Shown one piece after another: positions 52,008 to 60,690 of a stretch of 64,000 nucleotides of DNA. The notes under the pieces are model-generated. The model searched no databases. It saw only the letters and a list, made by a program, of their open reading frames with translations, and was not told where the DNA came from. The DNA lies in the NCBI RefSeq assembly GCF_036287235.1, contig NZ_CP142850.1:1195127-1259126 (forward strand), in the 5' to 3' direction. A program made the translations under genes and the position numbers. Numbering within the stretch: the first letter of the stretch is position 1; each line of letters begins with the position of its first letter. This DNA is from Exiguobacterium sp. 9-2. Lineage in GTDB: Bacteria; Bacillota; Bacilli; Exiguobacteriales; Exiguobacteriaceae.

Positions 52008-53101
52008 GTCGCGAGTTATTGAAGGTGGAATGGCAAAAGGTAAAACAACAAAAAATGGTGTGGGTTCTCCTGTGCCTCGTGTTCAGCATCGGTCTGATTT
52101 TTTCGTTTAGTCGGATGGGCTTGTCTGGAACGGAACGGACGAATGCGCCGTTTGAAGGGAAACTGACAAGGGATTTCGTAAAGCAGGCAACAGAGGGGAA
52201 AAAGCGTGTAATGAAGAATGGGATCACGAAAGCAGAACAGCGTGAATACGACATTTATTCGCAGATTTTGAAGGCGGATGGGCGGCATCAGTCACAATCG
52301 CAACGTGTCGACAAATTGCGTCAACAAGCGCGCTCTGCGACATCTGACATCAAAAAACGAAAACTCGAACAAGAGGCGTCGTTGCTTGCGAAAATCGATT
52401 ATCAACACGTTGGCAACTACCGGACGCTTGATCAATTCATCGTATTTCTCGGTGTCGGAGGATTTGCGTTGCTTGCAATCGTCTTGACGTTAGTAACCGC
52501 GACGAGTTTTTCTCGCGAAGCGCAGACCGGGATGTTGCAACTGCTCTATAGCTCAAAGCATGGTCGCAAAGACGTCCTGACGGCAAAATTAACACTCTCG
52601 ATCCTGCTCGTCACTGGCATCATCCTCGTTTACAATATCGTCCAGTGGCTCTTATTTTTCCGTCAGTCGAGCGGCTGGGAGTTACCGATTCAGTTTAACT
52701 ATCATGATTCTCCATATCCGTTGACATTCGGGCAACTGTATCTGGTCGCTATTTTGATGCAGTGGCTGGTCGGCATCTCGTTAGTCATGACGTTCACGTT
52801 TTTCTCGTTACTCGTCCGGCATGTCCTTGCTGTTCTGATACTCGCATCGATTTGGTTGATTGGTCCGTTCATACTTGAAAAATTCTTTGGAGGCATCATG
52901 GCGAGCGAAACGATTCGCTCACTTCTCCTACTGACACAAGGGCAGTCATTGATGGTGTTCGTATTGTTTAGGGATTACCTTGCTATACCGGTGTTTGGGC
53001 AACCGATTATTTTACCAGTAGTCGTCATCGCCAGTAGCATCGCGACGATTTTCTTGTTCGGTTGGGGTTGTTACAAGCTTGTCTCGCGTCAGTCTGCCTA
53101 A
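52004..53101 (+). CDS. ABC-2 type permease, second module (b)
   Basis: A 365-residue paralogue-type permease with the same plan: N-terminal helix (MVWVLLCLVFSIGLIFSF), a charged extracellular stretch starting RTNAPFEGKLTRDFVKQATEG, then five helices. SFSREAQTGMLQLLYSSKHGRKDVLTAKLTLS is the coupling loop. Both permeases share an 'APFEG...D' or 'SPFEG...D' segment after the first helix, so they probably form a heterodimer. Confidence 0.82.
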   Translation: MSRELLKVEWQKVKQQKMVWVLLCLVFSIGLIFSFSRMGLSGTERTNAPFEGKLTRDFVKQATEGKKRVMKNGITKAEQREYDIYSQILKADGRHQSQSQRVDKLRQQARSATSDIKKRKLEQEASLLAKIDYQHVGNYRTLDQFIVFLGVGGFALLAIVLTLVTATSFSREAQTGMLQLLYSSKHGRKDVLTAKLTLSILLVTGIILVYNIVQWLLFFRQSSGWELPIQFNYHDSPYPLTFGQLYLVAILMQWLVGISLVMTFTFFSLLVRHVLAVLILASIWLIGPFILEKFFGGIMASETIRSLLLLTQGQSLMVFVLFRDYLAIPVFGQPIILPVVVIASSIATIFLFGWGCYKLVSRQSA

Positions 53102-53103
53102 AA

Positions 53104-53152
53104 AAACGCTTCGCATCGGAAAAAGTTATCCGGTGCGAAGCGTTCTTTTTTT
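53104..53152. terminator. Bidirectional terminator after the ABC cluster
   Basis: AACGCTTCGCATCGG and CCGGTGCGAAGCGTT form a 15 bp stem (one G-T) with A run before and T run after; it also serves the convergent minus-strand gene. Confidence 0.95.
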
Positions 53153-53191
53153 CGTTTTGACTAGGAATCGATACGTCGTGAGGCGAAAGCA

Positions 53192-54085
53192 TCAAGACGT
53201 GAAGTTTTTCTCTGTTGCTTTACAGGCACGCAATAAGGCATCCTTGAAAAAACGATCTTCCTGCGAAGCGAGTTGTTGTGTCGCTTCCTCGTCTCCGCGC
53301 AGTGAGCGAGCGAGCATCTGAATGACCTTGACCCAGCGCCGGACGTGATCAAGTTGTGGGCGACCCATCGCGACGTACACCGTGAACCAATCATTCTGAT
53401 CGCGACGGATCATCCGTTGGAACAGTGATTTCGCGAGATCGACTTCTTCGGTCGTCGGGAGTTCGTTCGTCTCGAAATAACGACGTAACGCGGCAACGGC
53501 AGTTGCGTACGCTGCTTTGACGTCGTCTGACGGCTGATGCTTACCGTAGTCGGATGTCGACAGATGAAGTAAGGCAGGTTTTTTCTCGACACCCGTGATC
53601 CAGGCAGAGATCGTCTTATTGCCTTTATAAGCTTGACGGTTTGCGACCGGGAGCTTCGCCGTGACGTTTCCGACTTTCCCGATCAAGGTCACTTTGTTGT
53701 TGCGATCCTGAATTTCGGTCACTTTCAACTCGACCGTATCACCCATTTCATGAGGAATGGCTTTCGGCTGGAGCTTTTCTCCTGCCGAGAGCGGCGAACG
53801 CTTGCGGATCATCCGCAATGCTTCTTGTTCAATCCGGTCGTCAAGCGACCACAGATGTTCCGGTGGGACGTTGCGGAACCGGCGACGTCGGACCTTGATG
53901 TACTGGTCAAGCGCGTCAGCAGCTTGCTCCCGCGTCGATTCGCCACGTGCGACGGGGCCGATGATGTCTCGGAGCGTAATGGATTCGAGACGTTCCATGA
54001 TGCCTTCGAACGGGATGAGTTCCATTACGTAGAGACTACAGACGACGAGTTCGCATTCGCGAGGAGTGAGTGGGCGTTTGGCCAT
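53192..54085 (-). CDS. Hypothetical protein with S1/OB-like region
   Basis: A 297-residue cytoplasmic protein I cannot name. The N-terminus, MAKRPLTPRECELVVCSLYVMELIPFEG, and a basic RRRRFRNVPPEHLW stretch are followed by a beta-rich part, GDTVELKVTEIQDRNNKVTLIGKVGNVTAKLP, that resembles an OB-type barrel, then helices. The ATG at 54085 follows AAAGGAAG. Such proteins are seen across Exiguobacterium-like genomes as conserved hypotheticals, as far as I recall. Nucleic-acid binding is a guess from the basic stretch. Confidence 0.7.
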   Translation of the reverse strand: MAKRPLTPRECELVVCSLYVMELIPFEGIMERLESITLRDIIGPVARGESTREQAADALDQYIKVRRRRFRNVPPEHLWSLDDRIEQEALRMIRKRSPLSAGEKLQPKAIPHEMGDTVELKVTEIQDRNNKVTLIGKVGNVTAKLPVANRQAYKGNKTISAWITGVEKKPALLHLSTSDYGKHQPSDDVKAAYATAVAALRRYFETNELPTTEEVDLAKSLFQRMIRRDQNDWFTVYVAMGRPQLDHVRRWVKVIQMLARSLRGDEEATQQLASQEDRFFKDALLRACKATEKNFTS

Positions 54086-54125
54086 AAATTGACTTCCTTT
54101 CAGCTGGTTGATGTTTCTAGTATAC

Positions 54126-54163
54126 CAAAAAAAAGCCATCGTCACGTAATCCCGTGACGATGG
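54126..54163 (-). terminator. Terminator of the DUF1659/DUF2922 unit
   Basis: On the minus strand CCATCGTCACG and CGTGACGATGG form an 11 bp stem followed by eight T. Confidence 0.95.
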
Positions 54164-54174
54164 ACTGAAAAAGC

Positions 54175-54381
54175 TTACAAGACGAATGGCGATTCCGAAC
54201 TATTTTGCAATTCAGCGGACGCGAGACGTGTGACACCGTTCATGAACGGGTCATGGGCGACGAACAAGTCACCGATTGCTTTGATCTCAGCCACAGTCGC
54301 ATTTTCCTTCGCACCAGCGATCCGCAAGCGATACGGTTTTTTTGTCACCGTATCAAATGTCAGGACGATCGTATGTTCCAT
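54175..54381 (-). CDS. DUF2922 family small protein
   Basis: A 68-residue protein, MEHTIVLTFDTVTKKPYRLRIAGAK onward, with GVTRLASAELQ at the end. The length and the T-x-F-x-T-x3-K pattern match DUF2922, a family of unknown role found beside DUF1659 in Bacillota. AAAGGAG precedes the ATG at 54381. It is second of two genes on this strand, 35 bp after DUF1659. Confidence 0.85.
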   Translation of the reverse strand: MEHTIVLTFDTVTKKPYRLRIAGAKENATVAEIKAIGDLFVAHDPFMNGVTRLASAELQNSSESPFVL

Positions 54382-54416
54382 CAATGGTCACTCCTTTCAT
54401 GAAATGTAGGGATAAG

Positions 54417-54644
54417 TTATGCCTTGAGTAGAGCGTAGTCACGGCTGATTTCCGTCAGCGCGTAGCGTCCGTCGAGTAAGCTGCCGACCGCTTGACCGAT
54501 CGAAGCGACGACGTCTGCTGGAAGATTCGAACGTAAGCCGTTATAGCGGCGGCGAGCAACGATGGCATCACCGTTTGCTGTCACCTTGTCCTTCCGCTCG
54601 AAGACGATGACGAGACTCGTCTTGATCTCTTCTGCTTGTGTCAT
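54417..54644 (-). CDS. DUF1659 family small protein
   Basis: A 75-residue protein (MTQAEEIKTSLVIVFERKDKVTANGDAIVARRRYNGLRSN onward) with the R-R-R-Y-N-G-L pattern of DUF1659. It is paired with DUF2922, as in Bacillus genomes; no function is known for either. GGAGGTGATACAC precedes the ATG at 54644; longer in-frame starts would remove that site. Both lie divergent from the K+ channel gene. Confidence 0.85.
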   Translation of the reverse strand: MTQAEEIKTSLVIVFERKDKVTANGDAIVARRRYNGLRSNLPADVVASIGQAVGSLLDGRYALTEISRDYALLKA

Positions 54645-54711
54645 GTGTATCACCTCCTTCGCCCTTATTGACAGGGGAAGAGACCGGATTGTTCGAAAGG
54701 AATGAAAAAAG

Positions 54712-55707
54712 ATGGTCTGGTTACGTTTTTTACGAAAAGTGTCGTTTTTACGCATGCGGACGCTCGGATATGCGTCACTGATCTTCGTCTTTGGTGTCGC
54801 GGGCATCATGTATGCTCTTGAGCCAGAAACGTTCGGATCCTACTTCCGGGCCGTCTACTGGACGATGACGACCGTCGTCACGGTCGGGTACGGCGACTTC
54901 TTCCCGAATTCTGATACCGGTCGGATTCTGACGATTTTCGTCTTCATCTTTGGAATCGGGATCGTCGGGGGACTGATCTCAAAACTGGTCGACGGTGTAC
55001 AGTTGATTCGTAATCAAAAGGAAAGAGGGTTATTACAAGTGAAAGAAACAGGACATACCGTCGTTTTCGGTTACAGTCGGCGTTCGAAGCACGTCATCGA
55101 TTCATTACTCGAACATACGGATGTCGTCCTCGTCGATGATTTAGAGCGCGAGCCATTCAGTCACCCACGATTTCATTACGTCTGTGGTGATCCGGCACTG
55201 ACATCGACGCTCGAACGGGCACACATCGAAAAGGCAGTTCGCGCGATCGTCCTCGCCGATCATTCGATTCCACCGGTCCATGCTGACGGACGGACATTGT
55301 TGATTGCTTCAAGCATCGAACGGGCGAATCCGAACATTTATACAATCGTCGAAATGATGCTTGAAGAGCACCTCGACAGCTTCGAACAGGTTAAGGTTGA
55401 TGAGGTGTTACTTGGTGATGAGACGATTGCCCGGATGGCGATCCTCGCGTCCCATCATCCTGGGGTGACGAAGGTCGTGACGGATTTGTTGACGAAGGAC
55501 GGTGAGGGCATGTTCTCGATTCCGAGTAGACCGGAGTGGGGGACGTACCGTGACGCCTATCATGCCTTGCTAGAAGAAGGCGTCACGATCTTATCTGATG
55601 GAAAACGACTCGATTTGAACCGTCGACTCGATGAAGCGATTCCGAAAAACGGGACGTTGATCGTCTTGTGTTCGGAGGAAACCGCCCAACGAATCGGAGC
55701 GATTTAG
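54712..55707 (+). CDS. Potassium channel with RCK (TrkA-N) domain
   Basis: A 331-residue protein. Two membrane helices flank a pore with selectivity filter TVGYGD (TTVVTVGYGDFFPNSD). A RCK domain follows, with GYSRRSKHVIDSLLEHTDVVLVDD as its Rossmann part. This is the MthK/YugO layout: a ligand-gated K+ channel working as a tetramer in the cytoplasmic membrane. YugO acts in biofilm electrical signalling in Bacillus subtilis. GAAAGGAATG precedes the ATG at 54712. No extra C-terminal TrkA-C domain is apparent. Confidence 0.92.
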   Translation: MVWLRFLRKVSFLRMRTLGYASLIFVFGVAGIMYALEPETFGSYFRAVYWTMTTVVTVGYGDFFPNSDTGRILTIFVFIFGIGIVGGLISKLVDGVQLIRNQKERGLLQVKETGHTVVFGYSRRSKHVIDSLLEHTDVVLVDDLEREPFSHPRFHYVCGDPALTSTLERAHIEKAVRAIVLADHSIPPVHADGRTLLIASSIERANPNIYTIVEMMLEEHLDSFEQVKVDEVLLGDETIARMAILASHHPGVTKVVTDLLTKDGEGMFSIPSRPEWGTYRDAYHALLEEGVTILSDGKRLDLNRRLDEAIPKNGTLIVLCSEETAQRIGAI

Positions 55708-55776
55708 AGAAGAAAGGATTTAACCAATCTTTTTTCGGGTATAGTAAATAAATTTACTAGACGGAGGAAAAAGATT

Positions 55777-56469
55777 ATGACACAACCACAACCAGAATGG
55801 ATTCAAGAATTATTTGAGACGGTCGATCAAGGCGAAATTAAAAATGCACCAAAATTACTCTATATGGCACTGACGCTTGAACCAAATTATTTTACAAAAG
55901 CAGTTAGCCGATTCAATCAACGGTTAGAAGTTGAACCATTAACGGACGTTTCGGAATTGTTGACGGTCTATCGTCAATTTTTCCTTTCAGCTAATCCATC
56001 AGAGGAGTACTGGTCACTTGCCTGGAACGAACTCATCCAGACGCTACAACATATGATCGACCGGCCAGAAGCACAGCAATTACTTAAAGAGCATGTCGAT
56101 TTACTCGACTGGTGGTCGAGCGAATCGTTGCTTTCACTCCCGAGCTGGTTGACGATTTTAGATGTCGCTGAACGAATCGACGCGCTTGATCAATTTAGCA
56201 GTTATCTTCCAGATATCTTCGAGAGTTACGCGCTTGAAACAGCGAAGGACGAACCGTTCGCCCGTCTTGCCTGGTACGCACTCGCAAGCAATCAACAAGA
56301 GTTGCTTGCCCCTTACAGAGACCGGATTGAAGCCGGTTCTTCAAAGGAAATTCAGTCTCTTCGTCAAGCGGATCTCGTCGATCAAATTGAAACGACGCGG
56401 GTCGTTATGTTAAAGTCGAAAGATAACGAGCCGATTGAATTAACATTTGATCGAAAATGGACATTATAA
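55777..56469 (+). CDS. Hypothetical helical protein
   Basis: A 230-residue acidic protein with no signal peptide and no known domain. It is almost all helix, with repeated Leu/Trp-rich blocks (YMALTLEPNYFTKAVSRFNQRLEVEP, WSLAWNELIQTLQHMIDRPEAQQLL) that could be tetratricopeptide-like. GGAGGAAA precedes the ATG. It is followed by another unknown gene 59 bp later; the two may be one unit. Confidence 0.7.
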   Translation: MTQPQPEWIQELFETVDQGEIKNAPKLLYMALTLEPNYFTKAVSRFNQRLEVEPLTDVSELLTVYRQFFLSANPSEEYWSLAWNELIQTLQHMIDRPEAQQLLKEHVDLLDWWSSESLLSLPSWLTILDVAERIDALDQFSSYLPDIFESYALETAKDEPFARLAWYALASNQQELLAPYRDRIEAGSSKEIQSLRQADLVDQIETTRVVMLKSKDNEPIELTFDRKWTL

Positions 56470-56528
56470 ATTATCGAAGAAAAAATGACACCTAGAAGCC
56501 GCACGAATTCAGTCCGAGGGGTGTAGGG

Positions 56529-56942
56529 ATGATTCACGTCAATTTACCGAGTGGTGACTATGTCGTGTTAGTAGAAATAAATCGTGAAGTGCTGCTGTGT
56601 CATTCGATTGAAGAAGCGGAACAAGCACAACGCGACCGGTATGAACTGGTCGGACGGATGAGCGAACGCTTGCCGGCAGAAGTAATTGGACCATCGATTG
56701 CGGATTTTGTCCGCTTTTCGACCGGGTTCATCGGCGAAGAAGTGACGTGGCACGAGGAGGAAGAAGCCTTCTTTTGCCAACAGTTCGAGACATTCGACGG
56801 TTCCCCGTTAGGTGAAGATCTGACGGGGATCGATGCAACGCGTTGGCGTGCGGTCCTTGCACGCTATTATGCTTACGTGACGATCGGAAAGATCATTCCT
56901 TTTGAAGTCAGCGAAGAACCGGACGGCACGGTTCCGCTTTAG
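56529..56942 (+). CDS. Hypothetical protein
   Basis: A 137-residue acidic protein (MIHVNLPSGDYVVLVEINREVLLCHSIEEAEQAQ onward), alpha/beta in appearance, with no recognised domain. The site CGAGGGGTGTAGGG precedes the ATG. It ends 49 bp before the subtilase gene on the same strand. Confidence 0.65.
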   Translation: MIHVNLPSGDYVVLVEINREVLLCHSIEEAEQAQRDRYELVGRMSERLPAEVIGPSIADFVRFSTGFIGEEVTWHEEEEAFFCQQFETFDGSPLGEDLTGIDATRWRAVLARYYAYVTIGKIIPFEVSEEPDGTVPL

Positions 56943-56991
56943 TCCAGACGATTCTTCGGTCGGCGCGTAATCAGAGAAGGGCAGGGTTCCC

Positions 56992-58335
56992 ATGAAAAAG
57001 CAACTTGCACTACTCACGCTAGCGACAATCGTCGCCATGCCAACGTCTGCTTTCGCGCAGTCTCAATACGTACAATATGATCCGACGTTTACAGAACAAC
57101 AAAAACAAGAGTGGTTGGCGAATCAGGGGCTGACCGAGATTCGTGCCTTGAAACAAAAAGGATTCTCGCTCGTTGAGCCGCTTGAGCATCTCGAAGAAAA
57201 GGATATCGATGCCGATTTGATTCCAATCACGGACGTCAAAAAAGCAACGGATTCTGCCCAGTTCCAGCAAACGTACCTCGATCAGTCACGGATTCCGGCT
57301 TACTGGAAGTACAGCCGCGGGAAATCGGACGTTCGCGTTGCAATCATCGATGATGCAATCGATACGAAACACCGCGAGTTCAAGGACGTCATCTATAAGA
57401 CGACGACGATTTCTGGAATCCGGAAACCTGACGATCACGGGACACACGTCGCCGGTATCGTCGCGGCGCGTGAAGACGGTCAAGGGATCGTCGGTGTCGC
57501 ATCTGGTGTCAAACTGATCGGGGCCGATGTCTTCGATGGAGACTTTGCCGCATCGATCGACATCGGCGACGGTATTTTGTATGCAATCGAGCAGGGAGCA
57601 GATGTCATCAATCTCTCACTCGGACAATATGAGTTTGATCCGTATATGGAAGCAGCGGTCAAAAAGGCGGAAGCGAAGAACATACTCGTCGTCGGAGCAG
57701 CCGGAAACGACGGGCGCAATAAAGTACTCTTCCCAGGATCGATGAGTCAAGTCGTCGGTGTCGGGTCCGTCGGAACGCTGGGGCGTGCCTCGACGTTCTC
57801 GAACTACGGTAAAGGAGTCAACATCATGGCACCGGGGGAAGGGGTCTACTCGACAATCGTCGGCAACAAGTACGGCTACTTGGACGGAACATCGATGGCG
57901 ACACCGGTCGTCAGTGGTGTGTTGGCGCTCGCGAAATCGAAGAACCCATTCGTCTCGAACACGACGATGCGCAGTAAGTTATATGCTGCAGCGACGAAAA
58001 AATCAGGTGATACGAAGTTGCATTACGGAGCAGGTCGCTTGAATGCCGGAATCTTAGCGACACTGCCGGCACCGATCTCGAAGATCTCGTTACCGGCAAC
58101 GGTTAAGCCGAATCAGGCGTTTACATTCTATTTTGATGAGTATGCGAGTGCGAAGACGACGACACGTCTCTATAAGGACGGGAAGGTCGTTAAGACATTC
58201 ACGCAATCGAATTTAACGAACGGTACGCATAAGTTTACGTATAAGTTGAAAGACAAGGGGTCATATAAGCTTGTCTTTACAACGACAGGTGGACGGCATA
58301 CGCGGACCGTCGAACGCTTACTGACAGTCAAATAA
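56992..58335 (+). CDS. Secreted subtilisin-like serine protease (S8)
   Basis: A 447-residue exported protease. The signal MKKQLALLTLATIVAMPTSAFAQ ends at AFA. The triad is D120 (VAIIDDAIDT), H149 (DDHGTHVAG) and S301 (DGTSMATPVVSG), with the oxyanion Asn in AAGNDG. A propeptide lies between about residues 25 and 95. The C-terminal 90 residues (SLPATVKPNQAFTFYFDEYASAKTTTRL onward) form a beta sandwich. It should degrade protein outside the cell. It carries no lipobox or sorting signal. Confidence 0.93.
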   Translation: MKKQLALLTLATIVAMPTSAFAQSQYVQYDPTFTEQQKQEWLANQGLTEIRALKQKGFSLVEPLEHLEEKDIDADLIPITDVKKATDSAQFQQTYLDQSRIPAYWKYSRGKSDVRVAIIDDAIDTKHREFKDVIYKTTTISGIRKPDDHGTHVAGIVAAREDGQGIVGVASGVKLIGADVFDGDFAASIDIGDGILYAIEQGADVINLSLGQYEFDPYMEAAVKKAEAKNILVVGAAGNDGRNKVLFPGSMSQVVGVGSVGTLGRASTFSNYGKGVNIMAPGEGVYSTIVGNKYGYLDGTSMATPVVSGVLALAKSKNPFVSNTTMRSKLYAAATKKSGDTKLHYGAGRLNAGILATLPAPISKISLPATVKPNQAFTFYFDEYASAKTTTRLYKDGKVVKTFTQSNLTNGTHKFTYKLKDKGSYKLVFTTTGGRHTRTVERLLTVK

Positions 58336-58364
58336 AAAAGCGCCTCCCACTGAGTGGGAAGCGC
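58334..58364 (-). terminator. Terminator of the convergent minus-strand gene
   Basis: On the minus strand GCGCTTCCCAC and GTGGGAGGCGC (one mismatch) are followed by six T. Confidence 0.85.
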
Positions 58365-58371
58365 CGTACGA

Positions 58372-58401
58372 GACCTGAAGGTTACTTCGGGTCTTTTCCT
58401 T
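58372..58401 (+). terminator. Terminator of the subtilase gene, inside the next gene's end
   Basis: GACCTGAAG and CTTCGGGTC form a 9 bp stem (one G-T) with a GTTA loop, followed by TTTTCCTTTTTT. The T tract lies in the last codons of the minus-strand gene at 58382. Confidence 0.8.
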
Positions 58402-58825
58402 TTTTATAGACGGGCGTCGGAGGCGTCAATGCCTCTCCAGTCCATGTGATCATCGCTTCCATCTTGTATCCTGTGTCATCCTCATGGACGAACGACAGGC
58501 GACTGGAATCGATCAATTGGTATAAACCATAAGCGACCTGGTCGGCCCAAGAGCGTAACGTCATCGCTTCATCATACAACGGGATTTGCTCAGGGAACCG
58601 TTCGTTCATAAGCAAGATATCGTGTTGATCGAAATGATAGCTACGTTTTGAGAGTGCATCGGGCGCCTTGACGTTGAACGGCTCGAACGCGTGGATGAGC
58701 TCTCCTTGACGATAGAAGGCGAAGATGCCGTTTCGCAGATGAAGTGCCTTGATCTCGTCGATCTCGATCAGGAATGTCAACTTGCGAACCGTTCGCCGGT
58801 TCGTACCAGAGCGTCGTTTTTTCAT
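58382..58825 (-). CDS. Hypothetical protein
   Basis: A 147-residue soluble protein (MKKRRSGTNRRTVRKLTFLIEIDEIKALH onward). A basic N-terminus is followed by FERFP and YHFDQHDILLMNERFPEQIPLYDEAMTL, and an acidic end. I do not recognise it. The ATG at 58825 follows AAGGAGG with eight-base spacing. Two terminators lie at its 3' end, one of them on the other strand. Confidence 0.7.
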   Translation of the reverse strand: MKKRRSGTNRRTVRKLTFLIEIDEIKALHLRNGIFAFYRQGELIHAFEPFNVKAPDALSKRSYHFDQHDILLMNERFPEQIPLYDEAMTLRSWADQVAYGLYQLIDSSRLSFVHEDDTGYKMEAMITWTGEALTPPTPVYKKGKDPK

Positions 58826-58912
58826 GCTGCATGCCTCCTTCTGAACTCTTGTACTATACCGTGAAATGAGGCAGGGACGCAACTTTTTCGTTTATAAAAC
58901 GAGAATTACCTC

Positions 58913-58942
58913 TTGCAGGAAAGCGGCATCTACGCTACACTC
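58913..58942 (+). promoter_or_regulatory. Promoter of rnpB
   Basis: TTGCAG (58913-58918), 18 bp, TACACT (58937-58942). Transcription would start near 58950, at the RNA's 5' end. Confidence 0.8.
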
Positions 58943-58950
58943 ATAAGCAG

Positions 58951-59346
58951 TGACTATGTTGGTTCGGACAATCGCGGGGCATTTCGATGCTTTGAGGAAA
59001 GTCCATGCTCGCACAGCCTGCGATGGCTGTAGTGATCGTGCTACACTAAAAGATAAGTGTAGGCAGCGTCAAGCTGACGGCAGAAGGAACGCCTAAGTCT
59101 TCGGATATGGCCGAAACTTCTTGAAGGTGCCACAGTGACGGAGCTTCATGGGAAACCATGAAGGTGGAACGAGGTAAACCCCACGAGCGAGAAACCCAAA
59201 TTTGGTAGGGGAATTTCCGGAGCGGAACTGAACGCAATGGAGAGCGTATGCAAATACGGAGATAGATGATTGTCGCCTGCGTGTGAGGGTCAAACCGTTT
59301 GGAACACTAAGGAACAGAACATGGCTTACAGGACCACATAGGCTGT
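58951..59346 (+). ncRNA. rnpB: RNase P RNA, type B
   Basis: The catalytic RNA of RNase P, which trims the 5' leader of tRNA precursors. Conserved pieces are GAGGAAAGTCCATGCTCGC near the 5' end, GAAACCCAAATTTGGTAGGG, the GATAGATGATTG segment, and ACAGAACATGGCTTACAG near the 3' end. The P1 helix pairs GACTATGTTGGTTC with GGACCACATAGG. The loops match the Bacillus type B fold. Its own promoter and terminator flank it. The exact ends are uncertain by about five bases. Confidence 0.96.
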
Positions 59347-59363
59347 TATTTTTAAGTTGAACG

Positions 59364-59394
59364 AGAGTCCAGGTCCACCCTGGGCTCTTTTTTT
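59364..59394 (+). terminator. Terminator of rnpB
   Basis: GAGTCCAGG and CCTGGGCTC form a 9 bp stem (one G-T) with a short loop and seven T. Confidence 0.95.
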
Positions 59395-59444
59395 ATTGCA
59401 ATGAAACGATACTGTGGAAGAAACGATAAAGGAGTGAACGCGAT

Positions 59445-60590
59445 ATGGCAAAACGCTTAGTCATCGCGACAGCGGCGATGGGAATCGAAGCGCTCGTCGC
59501 AAAAGAAGTCCGTGCGTTAGGATACGAGTGTACGGTCGAAGACGGAAAGGTCTACATCGATTGTGAGATGGAGGACATTCCCCGTTTGAACATGTGGCTC
59601 CGGACAGCGGACCGGATCAAACTTGTCGTTGCTGAGTTCCGCGCAACAACATTCGAAAAATTGTTCGATCAAGTCAAGGCACTACCGTGGCACGAATTGA
59701 TGCCGTGGGATGCGAACTTCATCGTCAACGGTCGTTCGGTCAAATCGAAGCTGTTCTCGATCCGTGACTGTCAAAAGATCACTGAGAAAGCGATCGTCTC
59801 GCACATGCAAGAGCAGTACAACAAAGGAACGGAATGGTTACCGAAGACAGGTGCGAGCTATCCGATCGAAGTCGCTTTGTTAAAGGATATCGCAACATTA
59901 ACGATCGATACGTCAGGCGACGCATTACACAAACGTGGCTACCGTGAATTCCACTCAGCAGCTCCACTGAAAGAGACGATGGCAGCAGCGATGCTGATGC
60001 TGACGAACTGGAAGCCGGACATGCCGCTCTACGACGTCTTTACCGGTTCAGGCACCCTGGCAATCGAAGCGGCGATGATCGGGCGTAATATCGCACCAGG
60101 CATCAACCGGGAGTTCGTCTCGCAGGAATGGAAATGCATTCCGAAGAAGGCGTGGTTCGATGCGATCAACGAAGCGAACGACAAAGCGGAGTGGGACAAA
60201 CCACTGAAAATTTACGCAAGCGATGTCGATCCAGAGATGGTCAAGCTTGCGAAAACAAACGCAGAACTCGCAGACGTCCGCGATGCGATCAACGTCATGC
60301 AACGTGACGCGGCAGACTTCAAACCGAAGGAAGACTTTGGTGTCATCATCGGAAACCCGCCATACGGAGAACGTCTCGAAGACGCGCGTGAAGTCCATCA
60401 ACTGTACCGCAAGATCGGAACGGCATATAAAGAATTCCCATACTATAGTGTCTACATGATCACGTCGTATGTCGAGTTCGAAAAAGCCTACGGACGTCCA
60501 GCAACGAAACGCCGGAAGCTGTACAACGGGAACATCGAAGTTCAGTTCTATCAATATTATGGTTTGCGTCGGAAACGTCCGCAGGCTTAA
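59445..60590 (+). CDS. THUMP-domain class I RNA methyltransferase (YpsC/RlmL-like)
   Basis: A 381-residue protein. THUMP RNA-binding domain first (LGYECTVEDGKVYIDCEMEDIPRLNMWLRTADRIKLVVAEF), then the methyltransferase with YDVFTGSGTLAIEAAMIGR (SAM loop) and NPPYGERLED, the N6-adenine or guanine-type NPPY motif. It is related to the N2-guanine methyltransferase RlmL of 23S rRNA. The place directly behind rnpB mirrors Bacillus ypsC. GGAGTG lies before the ATG. A terminator follows. Confidence 0.93.
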   Translation: MAKRLVIATAAMGIEALVAKEVRALGYECTVEDGKVYIDCEMEDIPRLNMWLRTADRIKLVVAEFRATTFEKLFDQVKALPWHELMPWDANFIVNGRSVKSKLFSIRDCQKITEKAIVSHMQEQYNKGTEWLPKTGASYPIEVALLKDIATLTIDTSGDALHKRGYREFHSAAPLKETMAAAMLMLTNWKPDMPLYDVFTGSGTLAIEAAMIGRNIAPGINREFVSQEWKCIPKKAWFDAINEANDKAEWDKPLKIYASDVDPEMVKLAKTNAELADVRDAINVMQRDAADFKPKEDFGVIIGNPPYGERLEDAREVHQLYRKIGTAYKEFPYYSVYMITSYVEFEKAYGRPATKRRKLYNGNIEVQFYQYYGLRRKRPQA

Positions 60591-60664
60591 TCGATTCATA
60601 ATGGCCAATTAAATTTTTAAGGTACAAAATAGTGAATAAGATATTACTAAATCTAGATTTTTCA

Positions 60665-60690
60665 AAACCACTCATTAGAGTGGTTTTTTT
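60665..60690 (+). terminator. Intrinsic terminator
   Basis: AACCACTC and GAGTGGTT form an 8 bp stem with an ATTA loop and seven T, ending the core-genome block. Confidence 0.95.
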
